NCBI GenBank assembly: GCA_963751835.1
Contig: CAVVWD010000011.1
Location: forward strand, 186,001 to 250,000
Source: JACVRW01 sp963751835
Lineage (GTDB): Bacteria; Actinomycetota; Thermoleophilia; Solirubrobacterales; Thermoleophilaceae
Length of the DNA: 64,000 bases
Direction of reading: 5' to 3'
In this document: positions 37,512-45,825 of the stretch, in pieces
How the letters are laid out: each line of letters starts with the position of its first letter
How positions within the stretch are numbered: the first letter of the stretch is position 1
Program-made: the position numbers and the translations under genes
The notes under the pieces: model-generated
Told to the model about the DNA's origin: nothing
Seen by the model: only the letters and a program-made list of their open reading frames with translations
The model's database searches: none

Positions 37512-38125
37512 TGGGAGGTCGCCTCCTTCGGGGCGCGCCGCCACTGGCCGCGCGCGCGTGCGCGCAGGGCACGCATGAACTCGAGGGCAGCGCGCCGGTG
37601 ACCCTCCTCCGAGGGATGGAAGCCGTCGGCCGCGAAGGTCGAGCGCTCGCTGGCCGCCGGGTGGTCGAAGCCCTCCAGCAACACGACTCCGTGGGCCTTG
37701 GCGACCATGCGGGATGCCGCGTTGAAGAGCCGCATGCCGTTCTCCACGCGCGCGCGAGAGCGCGGGCGTAGATCGAGGAAGCGCGAGATGTCCGGATAGG
37801 TGGCGGACAGGATCGTGGCGTCGGGGGCCTCGCGCCGCAGCCGCTTGAACATCCGTCCCAGCCGCTCGGCGTACTCGTGCGGGTCCGGCCGCGTCGACTC
37901 GAGCACGTCGTTGGCGCCGCAGACGAGCGTGACGAGGTCCGGATCGAGCTCGAGCGCCCGTGCGAGCTGATCGCGCTCGACCTGAGCGCTGGTCGCGCCG
38001 ACCGTCGCGAGGTTCTCGTAGCGAACACCCGGCCCGAGCTCGCGGGCGAGATCGTCCGGCCAGCGCGGCCCGCCCGGCACGAGGCCGGCGGTGAAGCTGT
38101 CCCCCATGGCGACGTACGTGGTCAC
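37508..38125 (-). CDS. SGNH/GDSL hydrolase
   Basis: The 205-residue esterase-like protein begins YVAMGDSFTAG (block I, nucleophile Ser in GDS), has VCGAND (block III Asn) and DGFHPSEEGHRRAA (block V Asp/His). No signal peptide is seen, so it acts in the cytoplasm. In the middle of a fatty-acid gene run it may be a thioesterase or lysophospholipase-like enzyme; that is inference from context. Confidence 0.85.
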   Translation of the reverse strand: MTTYVAMGDSFTAGLVPGGPRWPDDLARELGPGVRYENLATVGATSAQVERDQLARALELDPDLVTLVCGANDVLESTRPDPHEYAERLGRMFKRLRREAPDATILSATYPDISRFLDLRPRSRARVENGMRLFNAASRMVAKAHGVVLLEGFDHPAASERSTFAADGFHPSEEGHRRAALEFMRALRARARGQWRRAPKEATSQ

Positions 38126-39621
38126 AGCGGGATATTCCCTCCGGAGTTCCCATACTCGCCCGAGAGTGAGAGTCCCGCAAGGGCTCCCGCCAGCCGGCGG
38201 CGCGTGTCGGCGGGCTCGACGAGTTCGTCGATGTGCCCCTCGCGCGCCGCCACGATGGCGGACACGTGACCCTCGGCGTACTCGTCGGCGAGCCGGTCGC
38301 GCTCGGCCTCCGGGTCGTCGGCCGCCGCGATGTCGCGCCGATGCACGATCCCCACAGCCTGCTTCGGTCCCATGATCCCGATCTCGGCATCCGGCCAGGC
38401 AAGCGCCAGGTCCGCGCCGAGGTCCTTCGAGTTCATCGTGATATAGCCGCCGCCGAACGCCTTGCGCAGCACGACGGTCACCTTCGGCACAACGGCCTCG
38501 GCGAACGCGTGCAGCAGCTTGGCGCCCTGGCGGATCACTCCGAGGCCCTCCTGCTTGGTGCCGGGCAGAAAGCCCGGGGTGTCCACGAGGACGACCAGCG
38601 GCAGGCCGTAGGAGTTGCAGATCCGCACGAACTTGGCCGCCTTCTGCGAGGCTGCCGCGTCGATCACCCCGCCCAGGTACCAGGGCTGATTGGCGATGAC
38701 ACCGACCGCCCTGCCGTCGATGCGGCAGAAGGCCGTGACCATGTTGCGCGCCCAGCGCTCGGACATCTCGAGCAGCGCGCCGTCGTCCACGATCGCCCCG
38801 ATCACGTCGCGGACGTCGTAGACCTTGCGCTGGGCCTCGGGCACAAAGCGCGACGGGTCGCCGCCGGGCACCGCGCCGGGCCCGCCGTGCGGTGGGCGCT
38901 CCCCGGCCTTGGACGGCAGGAACGCGAGCAACTGCCGGACCAGCCTCGCGGCGTCGCGATCATCCTCGGCGACGAACTGGCAGACGCCGTTCTTCGAGTG
39001 GACGCGCGGACCGCCGAGCTCCTGAGCGTCCACATCCTCGCCGGTGACTTCCTTCACGACGCCGGGGCCGGTCAGGAACATCGCCGAGCCCTCCGTCATC
39101 ACGACGAAGTCGGTTAGCGCGGGCGAGTAGGCGCCGCCGCCGGCGGACACGCCCGTGATCACGGAGATCTGCGGCACGCGGCCCGAGAGCTTCACGCTCT
39201 CGCGGAAGATCCGCCCGTAGCCGCCGAGCGCAGCGATGCCGTCGTCCATCCGCGCGCCGCCCGAGGCGACGAAGCCGATCACCGGGGCGCCCGCGCGGCC
39301 GGCGAGCTGCATCACGCGCACGATCGTCTCCGCATGGGCTTCGCCCAGCGAGCCGCCCGCGAACGTCTGGTCCTGCGCGTAGCAGTAGATGGGCCGGCCC
39401 GCGACCGTGCCGGCGGCGCCGACCACGCCGTCACCGGGCTGCATGCGCTTCGACTCGCGCCGCGGGAGCACGGTCGAGCGAATCACCTGCAGCGAGCCCG
39501 GGTCGCAGAGCGCCTCCAGACGCTCGTACGCCGTAAGCGTGCGCGGCTCCTCGACTACGAGGGCCGGATGCCGGCCGTTCGTCGAGCGGCGGTCCATCGT
39601 CCTCTCGGCAAGTGCGCTCAT
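38122..39621 (-). CDS. acyl-CoA carboxylase beta (carboxyltransferase) subunit
   Basis: The 499-residue protein is a full carboxyltransferase with both halves: GDGVVGAAGTVAGRPIYCYAQD, FVASGGARMDDGIAALGGYGRI and ITGVSAGGGAYSPALTDF in the N half (oxyanion Gly-Gly loops), and VLVDTPGFLPG, FGGGYITMNSKDLGADLALAWPDA in the C half. It transfers CO2 from biotin to acetyl- or propionyl-CoA; malonyl-CoA supply is the likely role here. No biotin-carboxylase/carrier gene is in the window. ATG 39621 overlaps the fabF stop in ATGA. Confidence 0.9.
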   Translation of the reverse strand: MSALAERTMDRRSTNGRHPALVVEEPRTLTAYERLEALCDPGSLQVIRSTVLPRRESKRMQPGDGVVGAAGTVAGRPIYCYAQDQTFAGGSLGEAHAETIVRVMQLAGRAGAPVIGFVASGGARMDDGIAALGGYGRIFRESVKLSGRVPQISVITGVSAGGGAYSPALTDFVVMTEGSAMFLTGPGVVKEVTGEDVDAQELGGPRVHSKNGVCQFVAEDDRDAARLVRQLLAFLPSKAGERPPHGGPGAVPGGDPSRFVPEAQRKVYDVRDVIGAIVDDGALLEMSERWARNMVTAFCRIDGRAVGVIANQPWYLGGVIDAAASQKAAKFVRICNSYGLPLVVLVDTPGFLPGTKQEGLGVIRQGAKLLHAFAEAVVPKVTVVLRKAFGGGYITMNSKDLGADLALAWPDAEIGIMGPKQAVGIVHRRDIAAADDPEAERDRLADEYAEGHVSAIVAAREGHIDELVEPADTRRRLAGALAGLSLSGEYGNSGGNIPL

Positions 39622-40820
39622 GAAGCCTCCAGGCAGAGCACGGCGTTGTGGCCTCCAAATCCGAATGCATTCGAGATCCCGAGCGCGCGCACGTCGCCGT
39701 TCAGTAGCGGCCGTGCCTCGTTGGGGACGTAGTCCAGGTCGAGCCCTTCGTCGGGCTCCTCGTAGTTCAGGGTCGGCGGCGCGATCCGGTCGCGGAGCGC
39801 GAGCAGGGTCGCAATCGCCTCCACGGCGCCCGCCGCGCCGAGCAGGTGCCCGATCGCGGACTTGGTCGAGCTGACCGGCACCTTCGCCGCCAGCTCCTCG
39901 CCCAGCGCCGTCTTGATGGCGTTGGTCTCCGCGCGGTCGTTCAGCGGCGTGGACGTACCGTGGGCGTTGATGTAGACGATGTCGTCGACCGACACCTCCG
40001 CGTCCTTCAGGGCCAGCTCGATGGCCTTCGACGCCCCGCGACCGCTCGGCTCTGGAGCGGTGAGGTGGTAGGCGTCGGATGTCGACGCGTAGCCGCGGAT
40101 GTAGCCGAGGATGCGCGCCCCGCGCTCCTTCGCGGCGTCCTCCTCCTCGAGCACGAGCACGCCCGCGCCCTCGCCCATGACGAAGCCGTCGCGGCGCCGG
40201 TCGAACGGGCGTGAGATGCCGCTGTCGGAGAGCGCGTCCATCCTGCCGAACGCCGCGGTGGCAAGCGGCGTGATCGCCGCCTCGCTGCCACCCGTCACGA
40301 CGCGGTCGGCGTCGCCGTAGCGGATCAGCCGCTCGGCCATACCGATCGCGTGGGCGCCGGCCGCGCACGCCGACACGGTCCCGAAGGACTGGCCGCGCAG
40401 GTCGTACTTCATCGCGACCACGCCCGAGGCGGCGTTCGCCATCAGCAGCGGGATCGAGAGCGGTGAGATCTTCTCCGGCCCCTGGTCCCGCATGACCACG
40501 TGCTGGCTCTCGAGCGTGCCGATGCCGCCGATGCCGGTGCCGATCACGCAGGCGGTGCGGTCGGGGTCGCCGGGCGGGCCGTCCTCCCAGCCCGCGTCCT
40601 CGAGGGCCTCCTTGGACGCAGCGAGGGCGAACTGGGTGAAGCGGTCAGAGCGGCGCGCCTCCTTGACCGACAGGTGATCGGTCGGCTCGAACTCCGACGC
40701 GCGGCCGTAGCCGTCCTCAATCCCGGACACCCCGGCGCTCCAGCGCTCGTGCAGGGTGCGGGCGCCGACGCCGAGAGGCGTGACCGCGCCCACTCCGGTT
40801 ATGACGGTGGTGCGCGTCAT
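39618..40820 (-). CDS. fabF: 3-oxoacyl-[acyl-carrier-protein] synthase II
   Basis: The 400-residue thiolase-fold condensing enzyme elongates acyl-ACP with malonyl-ACP. The Cys-His-His triad is visible in VSACAAGAHAIG (about residue 160), NAHGTSTPLND and IGHLLGAAGAVEA. The start ITGVGAVTPLGVGA and the end NAFGFGGHNAVL are typical. ATG 40820 overlaps the acpP stop in ATGA. Confidence 0.96.
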   Translation of the reverse strand: MTRTTVITGVGAVTPLGVGARTLHERWSAGVSGIEDGYGRASEFEPTDHLSVKEARRSDRFTQFALAASKEALEDAGWEDGPPGDPDRTACVIGTGIGGIGTLESQHVVMRDQGPEKISPLSIPLLMANAASGVVAMKYDLRGQSFGTVSACAAGAHAIGMAERLIRYGDADRVVTGGSEAAITPLATAAFGRMDALSDSGISRPFDRRRDGFVMGEGAGVLVLEEEDAAKERGARILGYIRGYASTSDAYHLTAPEPSGRGASKAIELALKDAEVSVDDIVYINAHGTSTPLNDRAETNAIKTALGEELAAKVPVSSTKSAIGHLLGAAGAVEAIATLLALRDRIAPPTLNYEEPDEGLDLDYVPNEARPLLNGDVRALGISNAFGFGGHNAVLCLEAS

Positions 40821-41065
40821 CCCAGCTTCGACATCACAAGATCGACGGCCTGGCGGACGCTCGTGACGCCCTCCATGTCCTCGCCCTTGAGCTGCACGCC
40901 GTACTCGTCTTCGACGATCTGGGCGAGCTCGACGAGATCGAGCGAATCGACGTCCATGGCCTCGAACTCGGCATCGGCGCCGATCTGGTCCGGCTCGGCG
41001 CCGAACTCCTCGAGAGCCTTGAAGACCCGGCTCTCGATCTCCTCACGTGTAGCTGTAGCTGCCAT
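40817..41065 (-). CDS. acpP: acyl carrier protein
   Basis: The 82-residue acidic helical protein carries the phosphopantetheine Ser in MDVDSLDLVE (about residue 41). It shuttles acyl chains between the surrounding Fab enzymes after activation by a holo-ACP synthase. A GAGGAG site stands eight bases before ATG 41065. It follows fabG after a 62-base gap with a hairpin, the only real gap in the fab run. Confidence 0.96.
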   Translation of the reverse strand: MAATATREEIESRVFKALEEFGAEPDQIGADAEFEAMDVDSLDLVELAQIVEDEYGVQLKGEDMEGVTSVRQAVDLVMSKLG

Positions 41066-41099
41066 ATCACTTACTCCTCGTGGTCGATTCCTACCCTGC

Positions 41100-41120
41100 G
41101 CAGCCGGCCGAGCCGGCTGC
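41100..41120 (-). promoter_or_regulatory. hairpin in the fabG-acpP gap
   Basis: GCAGCCGGC pairs perfectly with GCCGGCTGC around a 3-base loop, between the fabG stop and the acpP ribosome site. It could be a partial terminator or an RNA-processing/stability element that lets acpP be expressed more than its neighbours. Confidence 0.45.
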
Positions 41121-41127
41121 TTCGGGC

Positions 41128-41871
41128 CTACGCGGTCAATCCTCCGTCGACCGTCAGGCAGACGCCGGTGACATAGCCGGCGCCGTCGGAAGCCAAGAAG
41201 CGCACGCACTCGGCGACGTCCTCCGGCGTTCCGGGCCTGCGGGCGGGCACGTGCTCGAGCAGGTTCTCGGCGATGCCCTCGGTCATGTCTGTTTCGATCA
41301 GGCCCGGGGCGACGGCGTTCACCGTGACCCCGCGGCGCGCGACCTCGGCGGCGACGGTCTTCGTCATCGCGATGAGGCCCGCCTTCGAAGCCGCGTAGTT
41401 CGCCTGGCCCGGGTTGGCCCGCTGGCCGACGATCGAAGCGATATTCACTACCCGGCCGTAGCGCGCCCGAATCATCGGGCGCAGCGCCCGGCGCGTAAGG
41501 CGGAAGGCTGCGGACAGGTTGGTGTCGATCACCCTGGCCCAGTCCTCGTCGTCGATCTGGGGCGAGAGACCGTCCGCGCGCACGCCGGCGTTGTTGACCA
41601 GCACGAGCACGGGCCCGAACTCCTCCTCGAGCGCCTTGAAGAGCGCGTCGGCGGTGCCGGGATCGGCGATGTCGCCCTTGAGCGCCTTCGCGCGGCCGCC
41701 GGCATCGGTGATCTCCTTGACCACGGCCTCGGCCGCCGCGCTGTCGCTGCGGTAGTTGACGCCGACCGGCCAGCCCTCGCGGGCGAGCGTCTTGGCGATC
41801 GCCGCGCCGATGCCGCGCGAACCGCCGGTGACCAGGGCGCTTCCTTCAGGTCTGCCGTTCATGCCGCCCAT
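41128..41871 (-). CDS. fabG: 3-oxoacyl-[acyl-carrier-protein] reductase
   Basis: The 247-residue SDR has ALVTGGSRGIGAAIA, VNNAGVRADG, NIASIVGQRANPGQANYAASKAG (catalytic Ser, Tyr-x3-Lys), and VNAVAPGLIETDMTE, the FabG-type substrate end. It reduces 3-oxoacyl-ACP with NADPH. The ATG at 41871 overlaps fabH by 13 bases; a second ATG at 41862 is possible. Confidence 0.93.
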   Translation of the reverse strand: MGGMNGRPEGSALVTGGSRGIGAAIAKTLAREGWPVGVNYRSDSAAAEAVVKEITDAGGRAKALKGDIADPGTADALFKALEEEFGPVLVLVNNAGVRADGLSPQIDDEDWARVIDTNLSAAFRLTRRALRPMIRARYGRVVNIASIVGQRANPGQANYAASKAGLIAMTKTVAAEVARRGVTVNAVAPGLIETDMTEGIAENLLEHVPARRPGTPEDVAECVRFLASDGAGYVTGVCLTVDGGLTA

Positions 41872-42878
41872 TCGATTACCCCCGCGCCCCAGGTGAAGCC
41901 CGCCCCGAAGGCGGCGAGAAGCACGTTCATGCCCGGCTCGAGCATGCCCCGCTCGCGCGCGTCGACCATCGCGATCGGGAGCGTTGCCGACGAGGTGTTG
42001 CCGTAACGATCGATGCAGTCGATGACCCGCGCCTCGTCGAGGCCGAGCTTCTCGGCCACCGCGCGCAGGATCCGGATGTTGGCCTGGTGATAGACGAACA
42101 GGTCGATGTCGTCGAGCTCGAGGCCGGTCCGCTCGACCGCCTCGAGGGTGGCCTCGGACATCCGCAGGACCGCCGCCTTGAAGGTGTCATGGCCCTGCAT
42201 GCGGATGTACTGCTCCTCATGCGAGGCACGGATCGAGGGGCCGCCGCGGCCGTCGCAGGCCAAGACGATTTCGCCGATCCAGCCTCCCGCGCCGTTGGCG
42301 GGTCCCACGACCGCCGCGCCCGCGCCATCCGCGAACAGGGCCGCGGTGCCGCGGTCGGAGCTGTCGATGAAACGGCTGAGCACGTCCGCGCCGATCACGA
42401 GCACGCGCTCGGCACGCCCGCCCTCGACCTGGGAGCTGGCGAGCGATAGGGCGGACAGGAAGCCGGTGCACGCCGCACCGAGGTCCATCGCCCCCGCGCG
42501 GTGCGCCCCGAGCTCAGTGGCTACGAGGGGCGCCGCGTTGGGCAGGATCTCGTCGGGCGCGACGGTGGCGAGGAGGACCAGGTCGAGCTCAGAGGCGTCG
42601 ACACCGGCTTCCTCGAGCGCCATCCGGCCGGCGGCCGCCCCGAGCGTCACGACGGTTTCGCCCTCGGAGACATAGCGGCGCTCGTGGACGCCCGTGCGAT
42701 GGACGATCCACTGCGCGGTCACGCCCGCGGCCGCCGCCACGACCTCGTTGGTCACCACCTGGTCGGGCACGGCCATCGAGACGGACGCGAGCGAGGCCGT
42801 GCGCAGCTCGCGCGAGCGGCCCGGCGTCCATGGGGCCAGCGTCGCAGCGGACCCGTGGCTGACGCGTGTGTCAGACAC
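41859..42878 (-). CDS. fabH: 3-oxoacyl-[acyl-carrier-protein] synthase III
   Basis: The 339-residue initiating ketosynthase condenses acyl-CoA with malonyl-ACP. The triad is visible in DLGAACTGFLSAL (Cys), FVYHQANIRI (His) and DRYGNTSSAT (Asn). About 28 residues precede the usual start RTASLASVSMAVPD; GTG 42878 overlaps the fabD stop by eight bases and is the best start by context. Choice of branched or straight starter cannot be read from the sequence. Confidence 0.94.
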   Translation of the reverse strand: MSDTRVSHGSAATLAPWTPGRSRELRTASLASVSMAVPDQVVTNEVVAAAAGVTAQWIVHRTGVHERRYVSEGETVVTLGAAAGRMALEEAGVDASELDLVLLATVAPDEILPNAAPLVATELGAHRAGAMDLGAACTGFLSALSLASSQVEGGRAERVLVIGADVLSRFIDSSDRGTAALFADGAGAAVVGPANGAGGWIGEIVLACDGRGGPSIRASHEEQYIRMQGHDTFKAAVLRMSEATLEAVERTGLELDDIDLFVYHQANIRILRAVAEKLGLDEARVIDCIDRYGNTSSATLPIAMVDARERGMLEPGMNVLLAAFGAGFTWGAGVIEWAA

Positions 42879-43752
42879 GCGCTGCCTCCGGTGCGGGCTC
42901 CGCGAGCGGCGCCTCGGCATCGACGCCCTCGAGCGACTTGCGGACAAGGTTCGTGAGCACGCGGCCGGGGCCGGTTTCGACGAAGCGGGATGCGCCGCGG
43001 CGCTCGAGCTCGCGCATGACGTCGAGCCAGCGAACCGGGCTGGTGATCGCCTCCACGAGCCGTCCGCGAATGTCGTCGAAGGGCTCGGCGGTGACGCACG
43101 AGAGCACGGGCAGGCGCGGGTCCTGAACCTCGGTTTCCGCCACGAGCGCGCGGAAGGGCTCGACGGCCGGCTCCATGAGCGGGGAGTGGAACGCGCCCGC
43201 CACTGGGAGGCGCTTGGCGCGCACGCGCCGTTCGGCGAGCGCGGCCTCGGCGTCGTCGAGCGCCCCGCTGGCGCCGGAGAGAACGAGCTGATCGGGCGCG
43301 TTGTCGTTGGCGATCGAAAGCCCGGTCGCCTCGACCACCTCGTGGATCGGGCCGCGGTCGCCGCGGGCGCGAACGGCCAGCATGCCGCCGTCGCCGGTCT
43401 CCTCCGCGGCCTCCTGCATCAGTCGGCCGCGCGCGGTGACGAGCCGCAACCCGTCCTCGGCTGAGATCGCCTCGGCGGCCACGAGCGCCGCGATCTCGCC
43501 GAGCGAGTGGCCCGCCATCAGGGCCGGGCTTACGCTTCCGCGCAGCTCCTCCCAGCCGGCGAGCGCCGCGCAGAAGATCGCGGGCTGCGCCCAGCGGGTG
43601 CCGTCCTCGGCACGCTCGAAGAGATCGGGACCGGCCTCCCGGAGCGCCTGCTCGAGCAGGTCGGGACGCCGGCTCTCGACGAGCTCACGCATGTCGGCCG
43701 TCTGGCTCCCCTGTCCAGGGAACAGCAGCGCTGTAGTAGGCGCATCACCCAT
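42871..43752 (-). CDS. fabD: malonyl-CoA:ACP transacylase
   Basis: The 293-residue transacylase has LLFPGQGSQ at the N-terminus, the nucleophile MAGHSLGEIAAL (Ser about residue 92), the malonate-binding Arg region LVTARGRLMQ, and the His in PVAGAFHSPLM. It loads malonyl groups on ACP. It is the first gene of the fab run; the promoter must lie in the 89 bases to the divergent GST-like gene. Confidence 0.95.
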   Translation of the reverse strand: MGDAPTTALLFPGQGSQTADMRELVESRRPDLLEQALREAGPDLFERAEDGTRWAQPAIFCAALAGWEELRGSVSPALMAGHSLGEIAALVAAEAISAEDGLRLVTARGRLMQEAAEETGDGGMLAVRARGDRGPIHEVVEATGLSIANDNAPDQLVLSGASGALDDAEAALAERRVRAKRLPVAGAFHSPLMEPAVEPFRALVAETEVQDPRLPVLSCVTAEPFDDIRGRLVEAITSPVRWLDVMRELERRGASRFVETGPGRVLTNLVRKSLEGVDAEAPLAEPAPEAARV

Positions 43753-43803
43753 GTATTGACCCTTACTCGGAGCAGGGCCCGGAGTTGCTTGGCGGCGGAC
43801 GCT

Positions 43804-43822
43804 ACCCCCCGGTCGGGGGGGT
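43804..43822. promoter_or_regulatory. C/G-run inverted repeat in the fabD/GST divergent region
   Basis: ACCCCCC and GGGGGGT flank a 5-base centre (GGTCG) between two divergent starts. It could be an operator for a fatty-acid regulator or simply a hairpin in the GST leader; no known motif matches with certainty. Confidence 0.35.
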
Positions 43823-43841
43823 CGTTTACCCTGCGCGGGCG

Positions 43842-44456
43842 GTGATCAGGCTCTACAGAGCGCCTTTCTCGACCAACGTCGACCGCGTCGCGATCGCCCT
43901 CGCTCTCAAGGGGCTCGAGACCGAGTCCGTCGTGATCTCCTACGAGGACCGCTCCCCGGTGATCGAGGTGAGCGGGCAGGGACTCGTGCCCGTGATCGTG
44001 GACGACGGTGAGGTGATCGCGGATTCCACGCGGATCCTGCGCCACCTGGACGAGCGCTACCCCGATCCCCGGCTGTTCCCCACCGACCCCTCCCGCCGCG
44101 CCGAGGTCGACATCTTCCTGGAGTGGTTCAACGAGGGCTGGAAGTCCGCGCCGAACGGCATGGAGGAAGAGCTCGAGAAGCCGGAGCCCGACCACGAGCG
44201 GGTCGAGGAGCTGAGCGGGCGCATGCGAGCCTCACTCGCGCTGTTCGAGGGGCTCCTCGCGGACCGGGATTACCTCTTCGGCGAGCTCTCAGCGGCCGAC
44301 CTCGCCGCCATCCCCTTCCTCAAGTACGCGCGAGCACGCGACCCCGCCGACGACGAGCTCTTCCACCGCATCCTCGAGGAGCACCAGCAGCTCGGCGGCG
44401 ATTACCCGCGCCTGGCGGCGTGGATCGAGCGCGTGGACGCTCTGCCCCGCGCCTAG
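43842..44456 (+). CDS. glutathione-S-transferase-fold protein
   Basis: The 204-residue protein has an N-terminal thioredoxin-like domain (IRLYRAPFSTNVDRVAIALALKG, then GQGLVPVIVDDGEVIADSTRIL with the cis-Pro and the Asp/Ser that bind the gamma-glutamyl group) and an all-helical C-domain (FGELSAADLAAIPFLKYA). Actinobacteria usually lack glutathione, so the thiol partner is uncertain. GTG 43842 is the start. A small unknown gene follows by three bases. Confidence 0.8.
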   Translation: MIRLYRAPFSTNVDRVAIALALKGLETESVVISYEDRSPVIEVSGQGLVPVIVDDGEVIADSTRILRHLDERYPDPRLFPTDPSRRAEVDIFLEWFNEGWKSAPNGMEEELEKPEPDHERVEELSGRMRASLALFEGLLADRDYLFGELSAADLAAIPFLKYARARDPADDELFHRILEEHQQLGGDYPRLAAWIERVDALPRA

Positions 44457-44458
44457 CC

Positions 44459-44818
44459 GTGGCCTCCTACTCCGTCAACGAGCGTGGCGTCGCCCGGGCA
44501 CGGCGGCTGATCGAGGCGAGGCAGTACGTCCTCGAGAGCGAATGGGGTGAGGTGCAGCCTCGTGCGGCTCAGGAGAACGCCTTCCTCGAGTCGCACTCCT
44601 GGGAGGAGTACGCCGAGTGGCACCTCGGCCTTACGGACGGCGCCACGGAAGAGACCAAGGCCAGATATGCCTTCGTCTACGGCGACTTCCGCCGCATCCA
44701 CCGGTCGGGCCTCATCGCCTGCCACTACCGCGCCGCGGAGTGGCGGCACAAGGACATCGAGCTGGTGGCGCACGAGCTCCTCCAGGAGCTCGACCGTAAG
44801 AGTGGGTTGATCCGCTAG
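44459..44818 (+). CDS. conserved small protein of unknown function
   Basis: The 119-residue hydrophilic protein reads NERGVARARRLIEARQYVL, LESHSWEEYAEWHLGLTDGATEETKARYAFVYGDF and HYRAAEWRHKDIELVAHELL. The aromatic- and charge-rich pattern resembles a family found beside central-metabolism genes in actinobacteria, but I cannot name a function. GTG 44459 follows the GST stop after two bases, so they are cotranscribed; its stop overlaps the convergent pdhB gene. Confidence 0.7.
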   Translation: MASYSVNERGVARARRLIEARQYVLESEWGEVQPRAAQENAFLESHSWEEYAEWHLGLTDGATEETKARYAFVYGDFRRIHRSGLIACHYRAAEWRHKDIELVAHELLQELDRKSGLIR

Positions 44819-45825
44819 CGGTTCAGCACCGAGCGCGCCGCCGCCGCGATCCGCTCGGCGCCCGGCATCGCGGCCAGCTCGAGGTTCTTCGCGTACGGGA
44901 GCGGTACCTCGGCCATGCCGACGCGCTCGACAGGCGCGTCGAGGTCGTCGAAGCAGGCCTTGCCGATACGCGCCGCGATCTCGGCCGTGACGCCGTAGCT
45001 AGGCCAGCCCTCCTCGACGCAGAGCGCGTGGTTCGTACGGGCGACCGAGGCGGCCACCGTCTCGACGTCCAGCGGGCGCAGCGAGCGCAGGTCGACGACC
45101 TCAGCCGAGATGCCCTCTTCGCCAAGCTGCTCGGCGACCTCGAGCGAACGGGTGACCGCGTACGAATGGGCGACCAGCGTGATGTCGCTGCCCTCCCGGA
45201 CGACCTGGGCGCGGCCGATGGGCGTCACGTGCTCGGGGTCGAGCGGAACCTCGCCCTTCTGCTTGTAGAGCGGCAGGTTTTCGATCACGAGCACCGGGTC
45301 CTCGTCGCGCACGGCCGCCTTCAGGAGGCCCTTGGCATCCGCCGGGTTGGCGGGGGCCACCACCTTGAGGCCGGGCGTCGAGGCGAACCAGCCCTCGAAC
45401 GACTGCGAGTGCTGCGCCGTCAGCTGGTTCCCGGCGCCGTTGGGCGTGCGGATCACGAGCGGACAGCGCACCTCGCCGCCGAACATCGCGCCCACCTTGG
45501 CGGCGTGGTTGATCACCTGGTCCATGGCCACCAGCAGGAAGTTGATCGTCATGATCTCGACGATCGGCCGCTCGCCCAGCATCGCGGCGCCCACGCCGGC
45601 GCCGACGAAGCCCTCCTCGGAGATCGGCGTGTCGCGCACGCGGTCGGGGCCGAACTCGTCCAGCAGGCCGGCCGTGACCTTGTAGGAGCCCTCGAAGAGG
45701 CCGACCTCCTCGCCCATGACGAACACGCGCTCGTCGCGCGCGAGCTCCTCGCGCATCGCGAGACGAAGCGCCTCGCGGTAGGTCATGACCTCGGTGCCGG
45801 TAGGTGCGGTGACCGTGGCGCTCAT
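44815..45825 (-). CDS. pdhB: 2-oxoacid dehydrogenase E1 beta subunit (pyruvate-dehydrogenase-like)
   Basis: The 336-residue transketolase-like beta subunit has MTYREALRLAMREELARDERVFVMGEEVG, the TPP-activating Glu in FVGAGVGAAMLGERPIVEIMTINF, IRTPNGAGNQLTAQHSQSFEGWFA, and a C-terminal VVDLRSLRPLDVETV domain. With the alpha subunit it decarboxylates pyruvate or a branched 2-oxoacid with thiamine diphosphate. ATG 45825 overlaps pdhA's stop in ATGA. No E2 lipoyl transferase is in the window. Confidence 0.88.
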   Translation of the reverse strand: MSATVTAPTGTEVMTYREALRLAMREELARDERVFVMGEEVGLFEGSYKVTAGLLDEFGPDRVRDTPISEEGFVGAGVGAAMLGERPIVEIMTINFLLVAMDQVINHAAKVGAMFGGEVRCPLVIRTPNGAGNQLTAQHSQSFEGWFASTPGLKVVAPANPADAKGLLKAAVRDEDPVLVIENLPLYKQKGEVPLDPEHVTPIGRAQVVREGSDITLVAHSYAVTRSLEVAEQLGEEGISAEVVDLRSLRPLDVETVAASVARTNHALCVEEGWPSYGVTAEIAARIGKACFDDLDAPVERVGMAEVPLPYAKNLELAAMPGAERIAAAARSVLNR

